A stretch of 64,000 nt of DNA from Bin55 sp965116055 (GTDB lineage Bacteria > Pseudomonadota > Gammaproteobacteria > Pseudomonadales > Azotimanducaceae), in assembly GCA_965116055.1 (NCBI GenBank), contig OZ220466.1:2108001-2172000 (forward strand). Direction: 5' to 3'. This document shows positions 26,212 through 35,784 of the stretch, piece after piece (positions within the stretch are counted from its first letter, which is position 1; every line of letters begins with the position of its first letter). The position numbers and the translations under genes are program-made. The notes under the pieces were generated by a model, which worked only from the letters and a program-made list of their open reading frames with translations, was not told the DNA's origin and ran no database searches.

Positions 26212-27936
26212 TCAAAGGTCAAGGGCTTCGACAGTGCCGGTGCCGAACCAGTCGTGTACCGTCTGTAGAGCGTCGGCAGAAAGCTGTTGAGTGAAGAGAA
26301 CGGAGAGGCGCTTCTTCGGCCTTGAACAGGCGACGTAAAAGAGGTTGCGACTGCGCTCGAACGCATCGTATTTGCCGGGAGGAATGGCGGGGGGATCGGT
26401 AGCCAGTTCGAGCATCTGGCCGAAGTTGTAATGGTTCCAGCCTCTGCCGACTACCACGAGCACGTTATCAAATTCGGTGCCCTTGACACCATGCTTGGTC
26501 TCAAACGGGGAGTGTCCCAAGAGATAGCAGCAGAGCGCAACAATTTCCTGATACGGTACGGCATGAAGGTCGTTGAGCTCCTTCAGTGAACGAGGCATGT
26601 CCTGGTCGGGATCTAGGACGAACTCCCTCAATTCTCGCTCTCGTCGCTCCACGGCATCGGGAACTCTTGGACGACGTCCTTTAAGCAAATGGCGCAGCAC
26701 CTCGCCAACGGTCGCGCCATCTCTCAGTTCGATTAGCCTGTCCATGGCCTCCGACCACTTGCGCTTGTCATCGTGATTGCGGATCGTCGGTACCTTGGAA
26801 CCGAAGGCTTGAAACATTTCGCCGTACTTCTGTGAGAGGTAGGCATTACAAGCGGGCTCCAGAACATCTGCGAAATAGGAGATATGCGGATGCTCCTTGT
26901 TGGTGAAGGACCCATTGAACTTGAACACTTCGGGAATACTGGGATAGCCCTGCCTAGCTGCGAGAACCCGGTGTGTGAGCATTAGGATCTTGGTGGTCTT
27001 GGGAGAGAGATCCCAGCCCGCCAGATCAAGGCGTTCGCGGACGGTCTCGAGCGCGTTTTCTGCGACATCGGCAGGAAGATCGCCGTCCCAGTGGCTGCCA
27101 CCACGGCGCTGGCCTGACCAAGAGTTGGTATGAAAGATGCGAACCTCGCCTTCCGCGTCAGGATCAATGACGGACTGGGGCAGTTCGGGCCGCATGCGGT
27201 TAAGGCAGTCGACGACGGTCGGAACAGAGCGGAAGTTCGCCTCCTTGCCGATCACGGTGAGGCCCGGATGGTCGATCTTTCCGCAGCCGTTACCGTAGAT
27301 TTTCTGCCAGTGGTCGCCGAAGAATCCGAATTGCGGGGAGTTCTCTCGGCCAAGAAAGTGTCGCTTAATGGAGTCAATCCAGCCGGCGTCTGTGTCCTGG
27401 TACTCGTCAATCAAGATAATTGGATACCTGCCGACCAGTATGCGCCTGAATTTGGCGTTGTCCATGAGCGTGATAGTTAGGATGAGGACATCGTCGTGAT
27501 GGATGGAGATGCGAGCATCGTCAATGTCTCTGTAACCGAGCTTATACTCAACGCGACGCTCCCCGAGGTCGCCGACTTCGGCGAGCTTCCCGGGCCAGTG
27601 TTCAAGGCTGGGTAGCCGTTCGCGGAGTCGTTGTTGAAATCTGACGATGAGAGACCAGCAAAAGGCGTGGATGGTGTTGCAATGTATGAGAGGGCTACGG
27701 TCGGTGCGGGCCTCAATTTCATCCTTGGCAACGTTGGTGAAGGTGATGCAGGCGATCCGTTGGTGGCGCTGCGGCAGTATGTGACGGTGACGGTTGATAA
27801 GGAATTGGAGTGCCTTCACGAGAGTGTAGGTCTTGCCGGCTCCTGCGCCGGCTTCAACGCGGAAGCTCTCCCCGTTCTCAAGGCAGTGACGAACTTGGGC
27901 GAGGGCTCTATGGCTGGACTTCTCGGCCGGGTTCAT
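26212..27936 (-). CDS. gajB: Gabija protein GajB, UvrD-like helicase
   Basis: This is a superfamily 1 UvrD/PcrA-like protein of about 575-581 residues. Walker A is AGAGAGKT (36-43 counted from a GTG or TTG at 27957), motif II is ILIDEYQDTD (near 182-191), and motif IV-VI stretches HGVKGTEFDNVLVVVGRGWN and RNLFYVACSRPKKRLSVLF are present. In Gabija, GajB senses DNA ends or ssDNA and stimulates the GajA nuclease. The upstream gene overlaps its longer start by eight bases and is an OLD-family nuclease, so this is the standard gajA-gajB pair. ATG 27936 (MNPAEKSSHR) or the codon at 27957 may be the true start. No frame damage is seen. Confidence 0.85.
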   Translation of the reverse strand: MNPAEKSSHRALAQVRHCLENGESFRVEAGAGAGKTYTLVKALQFLINRHRHILPQRHQRIACITFTNVAKDEIEARTDRSPLIHCNTIHAFCWSLIVRFQQRLRERLPSLEHWPGKLAEVGDLGERRVEYKLGYRDIDDARISIHHDDVLILTITLMDNAKFRRILVGRYPIILIDEYQDTDAGWIDSIKRHFLGRENSPQFGFFGDHWQKIYGNGCGKIDHPGLTVIGKEANFRSVPTVVDCLNRMRPELPQSVIDPDAEGEVRIFHTNSWSGQRRGGSHWDGDLPADVAENALETVRERLDLAGWDLSPKTTKILMLTHRVLAARQGYPSIPEVFKFNGSFTNKEHPHISYFADVLEPACNAYLSQKYGEMFQAFGSKVPTIRNHDDKRKWSEAMDRLIELRDGATVGEVLRHLLKGRRPRVPDAVERRERELREFVLDPDQDMPRSLKELNDLHAVPYQEIVALCCYLLGHSPFETKHGVKGTEFDNVLVVVGRGWNHYNFGQMLELATDPPAIPPGKYDAFERSRNLFYVACSRPKKRLSVLFTQQLSADALQTVHDWFGTGTVEALDL

Positions 27937-27949
27937 GGGTTGGACGGAT

Positions 27950-29998
27950 TCAACCATCGTGTGCTACCGAGGCGTCGGAGGCCCCGACGATGGGGCTGGC
28001 TTGATCAATGACCGTCCCGGCGTCCGCACTGTCGCCACGCGCGAGCCACCTCAATCCGTCAAGGATGTAACGGGGCGGGAACCAGTCGGTGTTGTCGATC
28101 GCATGTTTGAGAGCAAATTCGGACTTCTTGATCGTGGCGAGCTTGCCCCATGCACACTGGGCCTTGTCATGTGGCGTCTCACCTTCGATACCGAACATGT
28201 CCGGGTTCGCCAGCATGAACGCGTCCTCGAAAGTGCGGCCGCATGGACCGCCCTCAGCCTCTGGTTGCTGGAAGGCGATGCGCCGAAGGTTCTTGACCTT
28301 CGAAGTGTCGTCTTTCGCGAGAAGGACTACAGGGGAGCAGTCATCGTCATCGAACCAGCACTTGAGACAGGCATTGCTTGTGGAGGTGCCATGATGCACT
28401 GGACAGGCTTTGCGATCGGCGACGGAGTCGAGGTCGGTAATGATGAGAGTACGCAGTTCCAGGAAGTCGAGAAGAGCAAAGAAGAGGTGCGCGTAGGCAC
28501 CGCCAACTTCCATGGTAGTGACGTATTGGCCAGAAAGGTTAGGTTCGTCGGGTTCGGCTTCCTCCAACTTGCTGATAATTACGGGAAGTAGCAGTCGTTC
28601 GCTCGTGCCTTCGATTAGCACGGCCTTGTCGGCAAAGAAAAGGTCGCAGCGCGTCAGAGTCAGGTACTGGTGGAGAAATCGCCTGTGCTCCTCGGGCGTC
28701 TCATGCAGCCCTTGACGAAGATCCTTGATTCTGGTGTAGCGAACGCCATCAATAGATGAAGGGATGAAATAGCGGATCGCCTCGAACCCGGCAGCGTTGG
28801 CGACATGGGAGGAATGGGTCGACACGATGAACTGAACCGGCCATGGCAGGGGAGCTCCGTCCTGCCTACTGAGCTGGCTGGCAATTTTTGAGACTTGGCG
28901 GATGAACACTTCCTGCATCTGTGGATGCAGATGAGCCTCGGGTTCCTCAATAAAGACGAGGTGGACACCGGGTGCGGCCGATTCAGTGCGAAAGGAGCGA
29001 TAGAAACTGACGATCTGAAGCAGAATGAAGATGAGGTTTCGTATACCGAGACCGTTGTAGGACTCGGGTAGCAGAATGCCATAATGGCCAGAATATCCGA
29101 CCTTGGTGTGGCGTGAGAGCAAGCGCTCAACGTCAAGAGTCGTCTCGGTTTCAAGTTCGGAGCCATCAAGGCCGGGATAACCGAAGAATTGCAATGTCGG
29201 CATGAGTTTCTGTAGATCTTCTCGGAAGTCGCCTTGAATCGTGCTTTGGATATCGCGCACGGCATCCTTGAGCGCCTGGGCAGCAATCTGCTCAACCTTG
29301 CCGGCGGTAGGCGACTTCGCGGCGGTAAAGAGACCTTCGAGAATCTTGGCAAGGATGTCGGTATCTCTTGAGGTGTCATCGTCCAGCCCGCGCTGGGCAT
29401 TCACGAAACCTATCCTCAGAAGCGAACGGAGCGCGGCTACGGTCATCGGTTTGCGGTTGGTGGTATCGTTGGGATCTTCGGCCCATATGCTGGCCATGAA
29501 GAGCGCGGGTACACGCTCACGGAGCTTCTGCAAGAAGGCGCTTCGGTCGTCGTCGGTGAGAGCACCGGCCGGCTGGCCAGCAAACAGCGCCTCAATGTTA
29601 CCATCGCGCAGTTCGTAGCGTGCTACGACTAGAACCTCGTTGCAGTCGGGGTCGAGATCAACGATGAAATCGCTGAGAGCGCCAAGTTCAGTTTGAGTGG
29701 GGTCGTAGCGGAACAGAAGGCGTAGTTCGATACTCGGAATGAGAGAGCGTACCACTTCGTCAGGCCGCCCAGCGTTCTTGGTTACGAGCGCATCGCAGAA
29801 GCAGTCATAGGAAGTATGGGAGAAGTCCTCAATCTGGAACTTGGGGTTCTGGTCCACGAGGAACCGGCGGATCGCCTCGGAAAGGGATGTCTTGCCGCTG
29901 TTGTTGCGCCCAACAATGAGGGTGGTAGAGGTCTCGATCTCGAGATCAGCGTTGTCCAAGAGACGGAAATTCTTGACTGTGATTTTATGGATAGGCAT
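27950..29998 (-). CDS. gajA: Gabija protein GajA, OLD-family ATPase-Toprim nuclease
   Basis: This is an overcoming-lysogenisation-defect type nuclease of about 682 residues. Counting from an upstream in-frame codon at 30031, Walker A is GRNNSGKTS (41-49), the ABC-like Walker B is HLVFIEEPEAHLHP (357-370) and the switch STHSSHVANAAGFE follows. The Toprim domain has the glutamate in VLIEGTSERLLLPV (E474) and the aspartates in IITDLDSVADRK (D533, D535). Right after the DxD there is a cysteine/histidine cluster (C543, H546, H547, C555, C558) that could bind zinc. The ATG at 29998 (MPIHKITVKNFRLLDNADLE) is the natural start. It forms an operon with gajB. Confidence 0.87.
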   Translation of the reverse strand: MPIHKITVKNFRLLDNADLEIETSTTLIVGRNNSGKTSLSEAIRRFLVDQNPKFQIEDFSHTSYDCFCDALVTKNAGRPDEVVRSLIPSIELRLLFRYDPTQTELGALSDFIVDLDPDCNEVLVVARYELRDGNIEALFAGQPAGALTDDDRSAFLQKLRERVPALFMASIWAEDPNDTTNRKPMTVAALRSLLRIGFVNAQRGLDDDTSRDTDILAKILEGLFTAAKSPTAGKVEQIAAQALKDAVRDIQSTIQGDFREDLQKLMPTLQFFGYPGLDGSELETETTLDVERLLSRHTKVGYSGHYGILLPESYNGLGIRNLIFILLQIVSFYRSFRTESAAPGVHLVFIEEPEAHLHPQMQEVFIRQVSKIASQLSRQDGAPLPWPVQFIVSTHSSHVANAAGFEAIRYFIPSSIDGVRYTRIKDLRQGLHETPEEHRRFLHQYLTLTRCDLFFADKAVLIEGTSERLLLPVIISKLEEAEPDEPNLSGQYVTTMEVGGAYAHLFFALLDFLELRTLIITDLDSVADRKACPVHHGTSTSNACLKCWFDDDDCSPVVLLAKDDTSKVKNLRRIAFQQPEAEGGPCGRTFEDAFMLANPDMFGIEGETPHDKAQCAWGKLATIKKSEFALKHAIDNTDWFPPRYILDGLRWLARGDSADAGTVIDQASPIVGASDASVAHDG

Positions 29999-30228
29999 GT
30001 GCGACCCTGTACATTGGAAGATCTGCGCCAATTAGACAAGATTGAGAATCCCCAAGAATAGCGAGAGAGGACGATGCGTGACACGAATTGTCGCGCAATG
30101 ATATATTAACCAACCGATAGTGAAATGACAGCTAACTGCAAGCATGATTTACTCCGTTTTCCAAGCGTGCACCCGGTCTGGAGCGGGCCAAAGATGCTTC
30201 TCCATTTTGGATCCGATATTTAAAGACG

Positions 30229-31160
30229 TATCTTATATAATAAAATTCTGATTTGAGCTAACATATGACTAAGATCATATGCAACTTATTGATTTTGCGG
30301 ATCATGAAGAAAAAGGTGTTCGAGACTTGGTTAACCCAAGCTATCGCGTTGATAGCCGCGCAGAAATGGCAGGCGGCCAAGGCGATCCAAACGGAGAAGA
30401 CCGATGATATGCCTGCGGCAGTGCTGGCGGGTCGCTGCTCGCGTCGCAGATATGCATACACTATGGCAACCATGGGGCGGTACGTCATGGAAAGAGTGCT
30501 GGCTTGATGTGGTTTCGCTGCCGCGCGGAATACTGTGGCAAGATCTTCACGGCTTGACGGGCACGCCGTTGGCGCAGCTGCGCTTCAAGTCGACCTGGAT
30601 GGCTTATCAGGCGTGCAAGCGAAAGCGGATGACGCTGCATTAGTCGGCTGCGGCCCTGTGGGATCAGCTACCGCACCGCGTTTCTTTAGCGACATCGGTT
30701 CCTGGCCAACGCGCACACGCCGACGGCCCCTGAGGGTATCGTTGAAAGGACGAAACCTATTTCCCGGAAAGTTGCAAAGGCAGTCGCAGCTTGCGACAAC
30801 GCCATAAGACGAGGAAGCAGGGCGGTGGTCATGGGGTTCTACGCGGTCGGAGCCAGGCACATCAACCGGTGCTGACGGCCGTGGCCCGCAGGGGTGCAAC
30901 GTATGCCCAGCAGGTGCCCGACATCAAGGCGACGACACTCCAAAAGACCGTCGCACCTGGACGACCATGGACGCGCTGATCGTCAGTGATACCTACCCCA
31001 GTTACCGCGCCGCCACGCGCGGCGCGCCATCACCAAGTGATCAATCACCACTGCGACGTGTCGACCAAATACCTTGACAACTACATGCGGTGGCCACAGC
31101 TACACGAATTCCATCCCGAAAACACCACCGAAATAAACTTTATTGTCAAGCATGTTGAAT
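30229..31160 (+). mobile_element. IS1595-family insertion sequence, decayed copy 2
   Basis: The left end (from about 30229, TCTTATATAATAAAATTC) and the N-terminal frame (KKKVFETWLTQAIALI) match the intact element at 53050-54114. Later pieces FETYFPESCKG-like, PDIKATTLQK and LDNYMRWPQLHEFHP follow in changing frames. There are several frameshifts and an internal loss, and the right terminal repeat is gone: similarity fades near 31160. No product can be made. The copy separates gajA from cobT. Confidence 0.7.
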
Positions 31161-31174
31161 ACGATTTAAAGCTT

Positions 31175-31195
31175 CCTCAAACAAGATATTTGAGG
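31175..31195 (+). terminator. possible stem-loop terminator
   Basis: The sequence CCTCAAA, a 7-nt loop and TTTGAGG form a 7-bp stem followed by GTTTT on the plus strand. It lies between the end of the IS remnant and the cobT stop. It could serve as an intrinsic terminator for plus-strand transcription leaving the IS. The stem is modest. Confidence 0.35.
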
Positions 31196-31262
31196 GTTTT
31201 AACAGGTAAGGCTCGAACGAATTATTTGTACCTTACACCGGATCTCCGTCGTAAATGCATGC

Positions 31263-33074
31263 TTAGTTATCTTCGTCGAATAAATCGGCAAGCTGATCGG
31301 CCATCGCCCCACCAAGTTGCTCGGCATCATTGATGGTCACAGCTCTTGAGTAATGCTCTTCAACGTTATGCCCAATACCAATAGCAACAAGCTGAACGGC
31401 TGATTGCTGCTCAATAGTCTCAATCGCGAATTTCAGATGCTCGGTTAAGTAATTGCTCGGATTTTGCAAAAGCGTCGAGTTATCAACCGGTAAGCCATCT
31501 GAGATAACCATCAAGATTTTGCGTTGTTCTGCTCTGGACACTATACGGTTGTGTGCCCAAATTAGCGCTTCGCCATCAATGTTTTCCTTGAGCATTTCTT
31601 CTCGCAGCATCAGTCCAAGATTTCGTCGAGCGCGACGCCATGTATCGTCTGCAGCCTTGTAAATAATGTGTCGAAGGTCATTCAGTCTACCTGGATTGCT
31701 TGGCTTCCCTTGATTGATCCATTCTTCGCGCGATTGCCCGCCACGCCACGCACATGTCGTAAATCCAAGAATCTCGACGCGCACTGAACAGCGCTCAAGC
31801 GTCTGGCCCAAAATGTCGCCACACATCGCCGCAATGGTGATACAACGACCACGCATTGATCCTGAACTATCGATCAATATGGAGACGACCGTATCACGGA
31901 ATTGCATCTCCTTCTCTTGTTTGTACGCGAGCGGATTGACTGGATCAACGATCACCTGGCTGAGTCGGGAGGTATCTAGGATCCCTTCATCTTTATCGAA
32001 CTCCCAAGTTCGATTCTGCTTCGCAAGCAACTTACGCTGCAATCGGTTCGCAAGTTTGGCAGTTGTATGTTTCAACGGAACCAACTGCTGGTCAAGCATG
32101 CCACGTAGCTGAAGCAGTTCCTCGGCATCGCATAAATCCTCGGCCTTCACCACCTCGTCGAATTCCGTCGTAAAGCTCGCATAATCAATGGTCGTACGGA
32201 TACGCCCAGAATCGTCAATCGCCGACTGAGGTGCGTCTTCCGGCTCCGATTCCGCGCCGAGTTCCGACATGTCCATGTCGGCATCCATCTCGACAGTTGA
32301 CGTCTCGCCTTCTGAATCTTCATCCCCGTACGAATCTTCGTCCAGGACGACATCTTCCGGCGCGTATTCAGTCTCGGAATCGTCGTTCTCGTCAACGGTC
32401 TCTACCTCGGAATCATTCTGCTGCAGATCGGGCGGATCTTCCGAGTCCGTGGCGAGCCCAAGATCTTTCAAGATCGTACGACACCTTACCGCAAAGTCCT
32501 GTTGATTGTGAATGGCGTTTTTGAGCGCGTCGATATCTTTGCCCGCATTGGCTTCCACATACTCGCGCCAAAACTGCGCGACATGCTCAGCCACTGGAGG
32601 TAAAGGGCGGCCTGTGAGTCGTTGTCGTACGATCAACCCCACGGCAACGCCTAACGGCGCTTCTGTTTCAGCTGTAATCTGATCGAATTCGGCCTGCCGA
32701 CAGATCGCTTCAAGATTTGCGTCTAAATTTCGAGCGACGCCTTCCATGCGCATGGTGCCGATTGATGCGACGCGTGCATCCTCGACCCACTCGAATAATT
32801 CCTGGGCGGGGCCAGCCACCGGAGTGTATTGTCGATGTAGGGCGTTATCGTGATAGCGCATCTTGAGCGCGATTTCGTCGCCTATGCCTCGTACGGCGTT
32901 TAGTTCAGCCTCGCTGCAGCCGTAGTTCGGTTGCGGCACTCTTACTGTGTTTCCTTGAACGCTGGAACTTCCTCGCCCGAATGAGACTTCCATCTCCTCG
33001 TTATCAGCGATGGCCCGCATGGTTGCGGTCATCGCTCGCTTGAAAGTATCTAGTTGATCAACATCGGTCGACAT
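31263..33074 (-). CDS. cobT: cobaltochelatase subunit CobT
   Basis: This 603-residue protein is the VWA-domain subunit of the aerobic, CobNST-type cobaltochelatase. It has an N-terminal helical domain, a long acidic linker (about 215-290, rich in E, D and S), and a C-terminal VWA domain with the metal motif DSSGS in VVSILIDSSGSMRGRCITIA, then EILGFTT and MVISDGLPVD. CobT forms a ring complex with the AAA ATPase CobS, whose gene lies 7 bp upstream. The chelating subunit CobN is not in this window, so the client of this pair cannot be confirmed here. Confidence 0.9.
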   Translation of the reverse strand: MSTDVDQLDTFKRAMTATMRAIADNEEMEVSFGRGSSSVQGNTVRVPQPNYGCSEAELNAVRGIGDEIALKMRYHDNALHRQYTPVAGPAQELFEWVEDARVASIGTMRMEGVARNLDANLEAICRQAEFDQITAETEAPLGVAVGLIVRQRLTGRPLPPVAEHVAQFWREYVEANAGKDIDALKNAIHNQQDFAVRCRTILKDLGLATDSEDPPDLQQNDSEVETVDENDDSETEYAPEDVVLDEDSYGDEDSEGETSTVEMDADMDMSELGAESEPEDAPQSAIDDSGRIRTTIDYASFTTEFDEVVKAEDLCDAEELLQLRGMLDQQLVPLKHTTAKLANRLQRKLLAKQNRTWEFDKDEGILDTSRLSQVIVDPVNPLAYKQEKEMQFRDTVVSILIDSSGSMRGRCITIAAMCGDILGQTLERCSVRVEILGFTTCAWRGGQSREEWINQGKPSNPGRLNDLRHIIYKAADDTWRRARRNLGLMLREEMLKENIDGEALIWAHNRIVSRAEQRKILMVISDGLPVDNSTLLQNPSNYLTEHLKFAIETIEQQSAVQLVAIGIGHNVEEHYSRAVTINDAEQLGGAMADQLADLFDEDN

Positions 33075-33081
33075 ACCGCGG

Positions 33082-34080
33082 CTAGAGGTTTAAAGTGACG
33101 CCAGCACTTGCGTCGCCAAGGTCGTCGCCTATGCAACGTTGATAATATTCAGCTATAATAGGACGCTCAAGTTCGTCGCACTTGTTTAGAAACGTGACTC
33201 TAAAGCCGAATCCGATGTCATTGAAAATGATCGCATTTTCCGCCCATGTCAATACGGTTCGAGGGGACATAACGACCGATACATCACCGTTTACAAATCC
33301 CTTACGCGTGAGATCAGCAACGCTGACCATATTGCTAATGATGCGTTTACCACCCTTTTTAGCTTGCCAGTCGCTAGCTTTGCCATACACAATATCGGTT
33401 TCAACATCGTGCGGTAAGTAGTTCAAGGTCGCAACGATGTTCCAACGGTCCATCTGACCTTGGTTAATCTGCTGGGTGCCGTGATACAAACCGGTCGTAT
33501 CCCCTAACCCAACAGTATTCGTTGTCGAAAACAGCCGGAAATAGGGATGCGGCGTAATCACGCGATTCTGATCAAGCAACGTCAACTTGCCTTCTACTTC
33601 CAGCACACGTTGTATCACAAACATGACATCCGGCCGGCCCGCGTCATATTCGTCGAACACGATGACTGACGGATGTTGCAATGCCCATGGGAGAATGCCC
33701 TCCTTAAATTGGGTGACTTGCTGCCCGTCCTCCAGCACGATCGCGTCTTTACCGACCAGATCAATTCGGCTGATATGGCTATCTAAATTTACACGAATAC
33801 ATGGCCAATTCAAACGCGCGGCAACTTGCTCAATGTGTGTTGACTTACCTGTACCGTGATAGCCTTGAATCATGACGCGCCGATTGTGTGCGAAACCAGC
33901 GAGGATCGCTAACGTTGTGTGCGGGTCGAAACGATAATCGTCATCGATATCCGGTACATGCGCGGTGCGATCCGGGAAGGCCGGCACCTCGAAATCATGG
34001 TCTATGGAAAATGCTTCGCGTGCATTAACCGTAACCGTCGGTTCTATATCGGCCGACAATGTTGTATCAGGTGAATTCAT
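33082..34080 (-). CDS. cobS: cobaltochelatase ATPase subunit CobS
   Basis: This is a AAA+ ATPase of the CobS/MoxR branch, 332 residues. It has Walker A GYHGTGKS (73-80), Walker B SVIVFDEYDAGRPDVMF, sensor 1 FRLFSTTNTVGLGDTTGLYH and arginine-finger region FRVTFLNKCDELERP. It powers Co2+ insertion into hydrogenobyrinate a,c-diamide with CobT and CobN. It is cotranscribed with cobT and divergent from the phosphatase gene at 34177. Confidence 0.9.
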   Translation of the reverse strand: MNSPDTTLSADIEPTVTVNAREAFSIDHDFEVPAFPDRTAHVPDIDDDYRFDPHTTLAILAGFAHNRRVMIQGYHGTGKSTHIEQVAARLNWPCIRVNLDSHISRIDLVGKDAIVLEDGQQVTQFKEGILPWALQHPSVIVFDEYDAGRPDVMFVIQRVLEVEGKLTLLDQNRVITPHPYFRLFSTTNTVGLGDTTGLYHGTQQINQGQMDRWNIVATLNYLPHDVETDIVYGKASDWQAKKGGKRIISNMVSVADLTRKGFVNGDVSVVMSPRTVLTWAENAIIFNDIGFGFRVTFLNKCDELERPIIAEYYQRCIGDDLGDASAGVTLNL

Positions 34081-34176
34081 AAAAATCTGCGCACTAAGAC
34101 GCCGGTAAACAGACGCGCTGCGCCGATAATGTCATTGAAGACGCGTATTTAATCACGGGGATTGTTGTTAGAAATC

Positions 34177-34725
34177 GTGACCACACTATACATTGTTCGC
34201 CATGGGGAAGCCGCCGCCGGATTCGGAGCTCATCGCGACCCGAGATTGTCCGATAACGGCCGCACGCAAGCCATCGCAACCGCGAAGTATCTTGCACCGC
34301 TCGGTCCGATGCCCATTTTCAGTAGCCCTCTGCGCCGAACCCAAGAGACAGCTCAGGAACTCGCTAAACTCTGGGATGCATCCGTTGCGATCGAACACCG
34401 CATTGCGGAAATTCCGTCGCCCATTGAAGATTTGTCTGACCGTACCGTGTGGCTCACCAAGACGATGGCCGGTACATGGCACGACCTTCCACCTAACCTA
34501 AAGTCGTGGCGCGAATCATTAATCAATTGCGTAACCGATAGCTCGACCAATTGCGTTATGTTTTCCCACTTCGTCGCGATCAACCTGCTTGTCGGCGCCG
34601 CAAACGATGAACCGGCCATGGTGTCGTTTCGGCCAAACAATGCTTCAATCACGATATTCCATAGCGATGGTCGGAAACTCACGGTGCAAAGTCTTGGGGA
34701 ACAGGCTCAAACGCGCATCAATTAA
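34177..34725 (+). CDS. histidine phosphatase family protein (SixA-like)
   Basis: This is a phosphoglycerate-mutase-like phosphatase of about 182 residues. The catalytic block is LYIVRHGEAAAGFGAHRDPR, followed by LSDNGRTQAIATAKYL and the SSPLRRTQETAQEL arginine; the second catalytic histidine is in VMFSHFVAIN. It resembles SixA-type phosphohistidine phosphatases, and the exact substrate is open. GTG 34177 places the motif right at the N-terminus; a TTG at 34162 is the alternative. The 3' end overlaps holA, on the other strand, by 8 bases. Confidence 0.8.
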   Translation: MTTLYIVRHGEAAAGFGAHRDPRLSDNGRTQAIATAKYLAPLGPMPIFSSPLRRTQETAQELAKLWDASVAIEHRIAEIPSPIEDLSDRTVWLTKTMAGTWHDLPPNLKSWRESLINCVTDSSTNCVMFSHFVAINLLVGAANDEPAMVSFRPNNASITIFHSDGRKLTVQSLGEQAQTRIN

Positions 34726-35782
34726 CGGCTCGATCAATCGAACGCCAGTGATATTCCTCGGCAAGATGCACCGGCAAAACGCCCGCAACGGCGAAAAGTA
34801 AATGCCTTAAAAGATTCGCTCTATCCCCTCGCGCCATACCGAGAATCACGCTGTTGTAATGCGCGCACTCAACAAGCAACGCTTCAATGCGAGCTACGCT
34901 ATGTCGCTGGATCAGTGCGTCAACGACGCGGCGTTGGTACGATGGCACGGTTGCATGACGGTCAACAAGCTTATTGTGAGCAAGTTTTAGCACTTGCGTC
35001 AGCATGGTTAACACACCAAATTCGGCATTGCTGGCACTCCTGTTCTGATGTTGAAGCGCATCAAGTTTTTCCGCGAGTTTTTGTGCATCGCGGGCATTTA
35101 GAGCGTCCATCACCTCGAACACATCGGCGTTTCGAACGCTAGCTAGGTTGATGTTCCCAATATCAATCGTTGCACCTTGCTCCAATAAAAGTTGGAATAT
35201 ATCCAGCTCCTGCTTTGCCGCGAGCAAGTTCCCTTCAGTGTAATCTGCGAGTTTTTCAGCAGCCTGCGCCGTGAGATTCAACTCAAGCGAGGCAGCTTTG
35301 CGCTGTAGCCACTGTGCACTTTGTTGGCGATTGAGCTCGTCGGCGACAATCAACACGACATCGCGCGATTTGCGCAAATGACCGTACCATTTTTTGCGCT
35401 TCTGTTGACGATCCAAACCACGAAGTCGAACGAGCAGGATATGGGTTGACGGATTTTGGGCGTAACCCATGACGGCTGTCACGCCGCGTTCATTAAACGA
35501 TGCGCTACGCATACGAACTTCGAGCAATTTGCGTCCGCCGAACAATGACGAACTATCTAACTCATCCAGGACCTGCTCCCATGGAACCGCCTTTGCACTA
35601 CCTCTACCCGAACCCTCATCGAATCTCAAAATCTCGTGATTTTCGACACCATGACTGTGAGCAGCGTCGACTATTTCCCTACTCGCGTGATCCTCGACAA
35701 CAACTTCAACTCCGCCGAGAACGTATACGCTTTGCAATTGATCTTTGATTTGTCCAGCAAGTTGCTGAGGATGTACCTGCAT
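34718..35782 (-). CDS. holA: DNA polymerase III subunit delta
   Basis: This is the clamp-loader delta subunit, 354 residues, which opens the beta clamp during replication. The N-terminal MQVHPQQLAGQIKDQLQSVY, then LFGGRKLLEVRMRS, LTAQAAEKLADYTEGNLLAA and NAEFGVLTMLTQVLKLA match HolA. The gene lies two bases after lptE, in the usual gammaproteobacterial order leuS ... lptE-holA. Confidence 0.92.
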   Translation of the reverse strand: MQVHPQQLAGQIKDQLQSVYVLGGVEVVVEDHASREIVDAAHSHGVENHEILRFDEGSGRGSAKAVPWEQVLDELDSSSLFGGRKLLEVRMRSASFNERGVTAVMGYAQNPSTHILLVRLRGLDRQQKRKKWYGHLRKSRDVVLIVADELNRQQSAQWLQRKAASLELNLTAQAAEKLADYTEGNLLAAKQELDIFQLLLEQGATIDIGNINLASVRNADVFEVMDALNARDAQKLAEKLDALQHQNRSASNAEFGVLTMLTQVLKLAHNKLVDRHATVPSYQRRVVDALIQRHSVARIEALLVECAHYNSVILGMARGDRANLLRHLLFAVAGVLPVHLAEEYHWRSIDRAVN

Positions 35783-35784
35783 GG

